55,111 nucleotides of DNA from positions 14,085-69,195 of the forward strand of contig NW_005434461.1 of NCBI RefSeq assembly GCF_000315625.1, read 5' to 3'. The notes below the pieces were generated by a model that saw only the letters and a list, made by a program, of their open reading frames with translations, was not told the origin of the DNA and made no database searches. Below, piece by piece: positions 53,501 to 55,111 of the stretch (position 1 is the first letter of the stretch; each line of letters begins with the position of its first letter). Origin of the DNA: Guillardia theta CCMP2712 (Eukaryota; Cryptophyceae; Pyrenomonadales; Geminigeraceae). The position numbers and the translations under genes were made by a program.

Positions 53501-55111
53501 GCTCCGAGCAAGCTTGCTCGAGCCCTCCTACACGTCTGGCCGCCCTCCCTGTCTCGGCATGGCCCAGCCACAGGTCGAAACCCTGGCTGAGCGCCCAAGC
53601 TCGGCGCCGCGCCTCCAGCCTGTCAGCCAGCAGGCACATCCTCCTCCTCCGTACCGCCGCGGCTCTCCAGGTCGCGAAGCTTGCTGCCTGCGTCCTATGC
53701 AGCCAGCGGCCCAGCACCCGACCGCACAGCTCGCGAGCTCGCTTCCGCCACGTCACCAGGTCCAAGTAAAAGTCGAAGGCTGCTGCCAGACGCGCGTGTA
53801 TCATGCGGCGGAGCACTCGCTCGCATAGAGCAAGCTGACGCCTGTCGCGCTGAGCTTGACGGAGCCTCTCGGATCTTGCCTTGTCGGCTTCTTCTGCCCA
53901 CTTGTCGTATGCCCGCGACGCCAGCCCGGCCTGCCAGCGCTTGACGGCCCTCGTGCAAGCTTGTCTCCTGACGCGTGCGGCGGATGTCGCTGACCGCCAG
54001 CGCTCCAGCCCCTGCGACAGGTCTCTGCATCGCATCTTGCCCAAGGCCTTCCGGCAGATCTGACGCGCTCGCCGAGCCCGGCCCGTAGCCGACCTCAGCC
54101 CCTCGAACGCCGCTCGCGTCTCGTCGCTCGCGGCTTGACGATCCAGGCGAGCGTGCAACGACTGCTTGAGCGCGTCAAGGTGCTGAGCAAGCTCCTCGCT
54201 CCGCCTCTGCTCGCTCTGGAGCTGGCCCTCGAGCCGGCTGACCTCGCGGTCTTGATCCCGCAAGGCTCGATGCTCCGACACGGCGTCAGCGAAGGCTTCG
54301 AAGGCTCTCCCGAGACCCGTCAGCTCCCGTCTCGTCTGCGCGCGTCGGTCCAGCGCTCGACGCCTCCGTGACTCAGCCACGCCCTCTACCAGCCGCCGGA
54401 AAGCCTCGGCCGTGTGCCCCTGTATCCTCCGTGCTACGCTCTGTCGGGCCAGCTCCTCGAGCCTCTCCGTCCGATGACCCAGCTTGGCGCTCAGCTCCGA
54501 GCAAGCTTGCTCGAGCCCTCCTACACGTCTGGCCGCCCTCCCTGTCTCGGCATGGCCCAGCCACAGGTCGAAACCCTGGCTGAGCGCCCAAGCTCGGCGC
54601 CGCGCCTCCAGCCTGTCAGCCAGCAGGCACATCCTCCTCCTCCGTACCGCCGCGGCTCTCCAGGTCGCGAAGCTTGCTGCCTGCGTCCTATGCAGCCAGC
54701 GGCCCAGCACCCGACCGCACAGCTCGCGAGCTCGCTTCCGCCACGTCACCAGGTCCAAGTAAAAGTCGAAGGCTGCTGCCAGACGCGCGTGTATCATGCG
54801 GCGGAGCACTCGCTCGCATAGAGCAAGCTGACGCCTGTCGCGCTGAGCTTGACGGAGCCTCTCGGATCTTGCCTTGTCGGCTTCTTCTGCCCACTTGTCG
54901 TATGCCCGCGACGCCAGCCCGGCCTGCCAGCGCTTGACGGCCCTCGTGCAAGCTTGTCTCCTGACGCGTGCGGCGGATGTCGCTGACCGCCAGCGCTCCA
55001 GCCCCTGCGACAGGTCTCTGCATCGCATCTTGCCCAAGGCCTTCCGGCAGATCTGACGCGCTCGCCGAGCCCGGCCCGTAGCCGACCTCAGCCCCTCGAA
55101 CAGGCATATTC
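50505..55111 (-). CDS. Sfi1-like Trp-repeat protein, 3' part
   Basis: The gene enters from beyond the window end in an open frame. The main exon runs to 50763 and ends at a CAG/GTAAGA donor. Two more exons, 50665-50621 (TWKINKERHVRADMQ) and 50570-50505 (SRISVLVRTIADLSAEAERN), keep frame to the stop at 50505. About 1480 residues are visible. The upstream part is 2.7 copies of a 331-residue unit with helical segments such as RAYDKWAEEADKARSERL, AFDFYLDLVTWRKRAREL and ASFATWRAAAVRRRRM. The spacing of Ala/Phe-x2-Trp followed by basic residues resembles Sfi1 centrin-binding repeats. The 3' part has similar, diverged repeats (AFNRWTSWHEES, IIRSWRELRSR, HAFNTWMVKKLRRERE) and one non-repeat block (ISSFLKLPKHMVNVLMFPED). 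A role as a centrin-binding fibre at basal bodies is inferred. The MGKMRC Met at 55037 is internal to the repeat, not a start. Confidence 0.75.
52378..55100 (-). repeat. 993-nt coding tandem repeat, 2.7 near-identical copies
   Basis: The word CCTCGAA recurs at 53108, 54101 and 55094, and CGTGACTCAG at 52381, 53374 and 54367: spacing is exactly 993 in each case, or 331 codons. The copies differ at very few bases (for example T or C at the GTACTGCC/GTACCGCC site near 52660 and 53653). The array ends at 52378 on the 3' side, and unit 1 diverges at about 55100 on the 5' side. Confidence 0.97.

Overview
The window is nuclear DNA of a eukaryotic alga, most likely a cryptophyte close to Guillardia theta (inference; no search was run). 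Three observations point there. Almost every recognisable gene is split by very short introns, mostly 43-65 nt. Gene order is strand-mixed with no operons. Two precursors, an FAD oxidoreductase and a ketopantoate reductase, carry a signal peptide followed by Phe and a Ser/Arg-rich stretch, the bipartite presequence used by secondary plastids of red-algal origin. I built exon models by hand from splice signals, reading phase and family motifs; many gene ends below therefore differ from the simple open reading frames.

Layout, left part. 0.1-0.8 kb (-): 5' part of a plastid-targeted FAD oxidoreductase. 1.8-2.3 kb (-): small RWP-RK protein. 3.1-7.8 kb: three tandem copies of a ~1.9 kb non-coding unit. 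8.7-10.6 kb (+): nine-exon basic protein of unknown function, converging on and overlapping a PX-domain protein (-). 12.7-13.9 kb (+): seven-exon unknown protein, converging on a coiled-coil protein (14.1-15.2 kb, -). 15.2-17.4 kb: repeat-rich and low-complexity DNA. 17.5-20.4 kb (+): a cytochrome P450 with about 15 exons. 20.7-22.6 kb (-): AP-3 mu subunit.

Layout, middle and right. 23.7-27.9 kb (+): a 1340-residue CLU-like protein fused to a cysteine-rich LRR solenoid. 28.0-31.5 kb (-): spliceosomal PRP4. 31.8-33.4 kb (+): 2-dehydropantoate 2-reductase with a plastid-type presequence. 33.7-34.1 kb (-): small secreted protein. 34.5-35.7 kb (-): LON-substrate-binding-domain protein. 36.4-38.2 kb (+): R3H plus ankyrin-like protein. 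39.0-46.5 kb (-): giant secreted Cys-rich protein with eight copies of a PxGWxIAP module and a CUB domain. 47.5-50.3 kb (+): FMRP/FXR-like Tudor/Agenet-KH-KH protein. 50.5 kb to the end (-): 3' part of an Sfi1-like Trp-repeat protein built from a 993-nt unit repeated almost without change.

The genes are a neighbourhood of unrelated housekeeping and lineage-specific functions (splicing, vesicle sorting, CoA/pantothenate synthesis, RNA binding, a centrin-type scaffold), not one pathway. Most interesting are the CLU-LRR fusion, the giant PxGWxIAP protein, the homogenised 993-nt coding repeats, the FXR-like protein, and a dispersed repeat family marked by a TTTAACTTAACTTTGAGTAA core.
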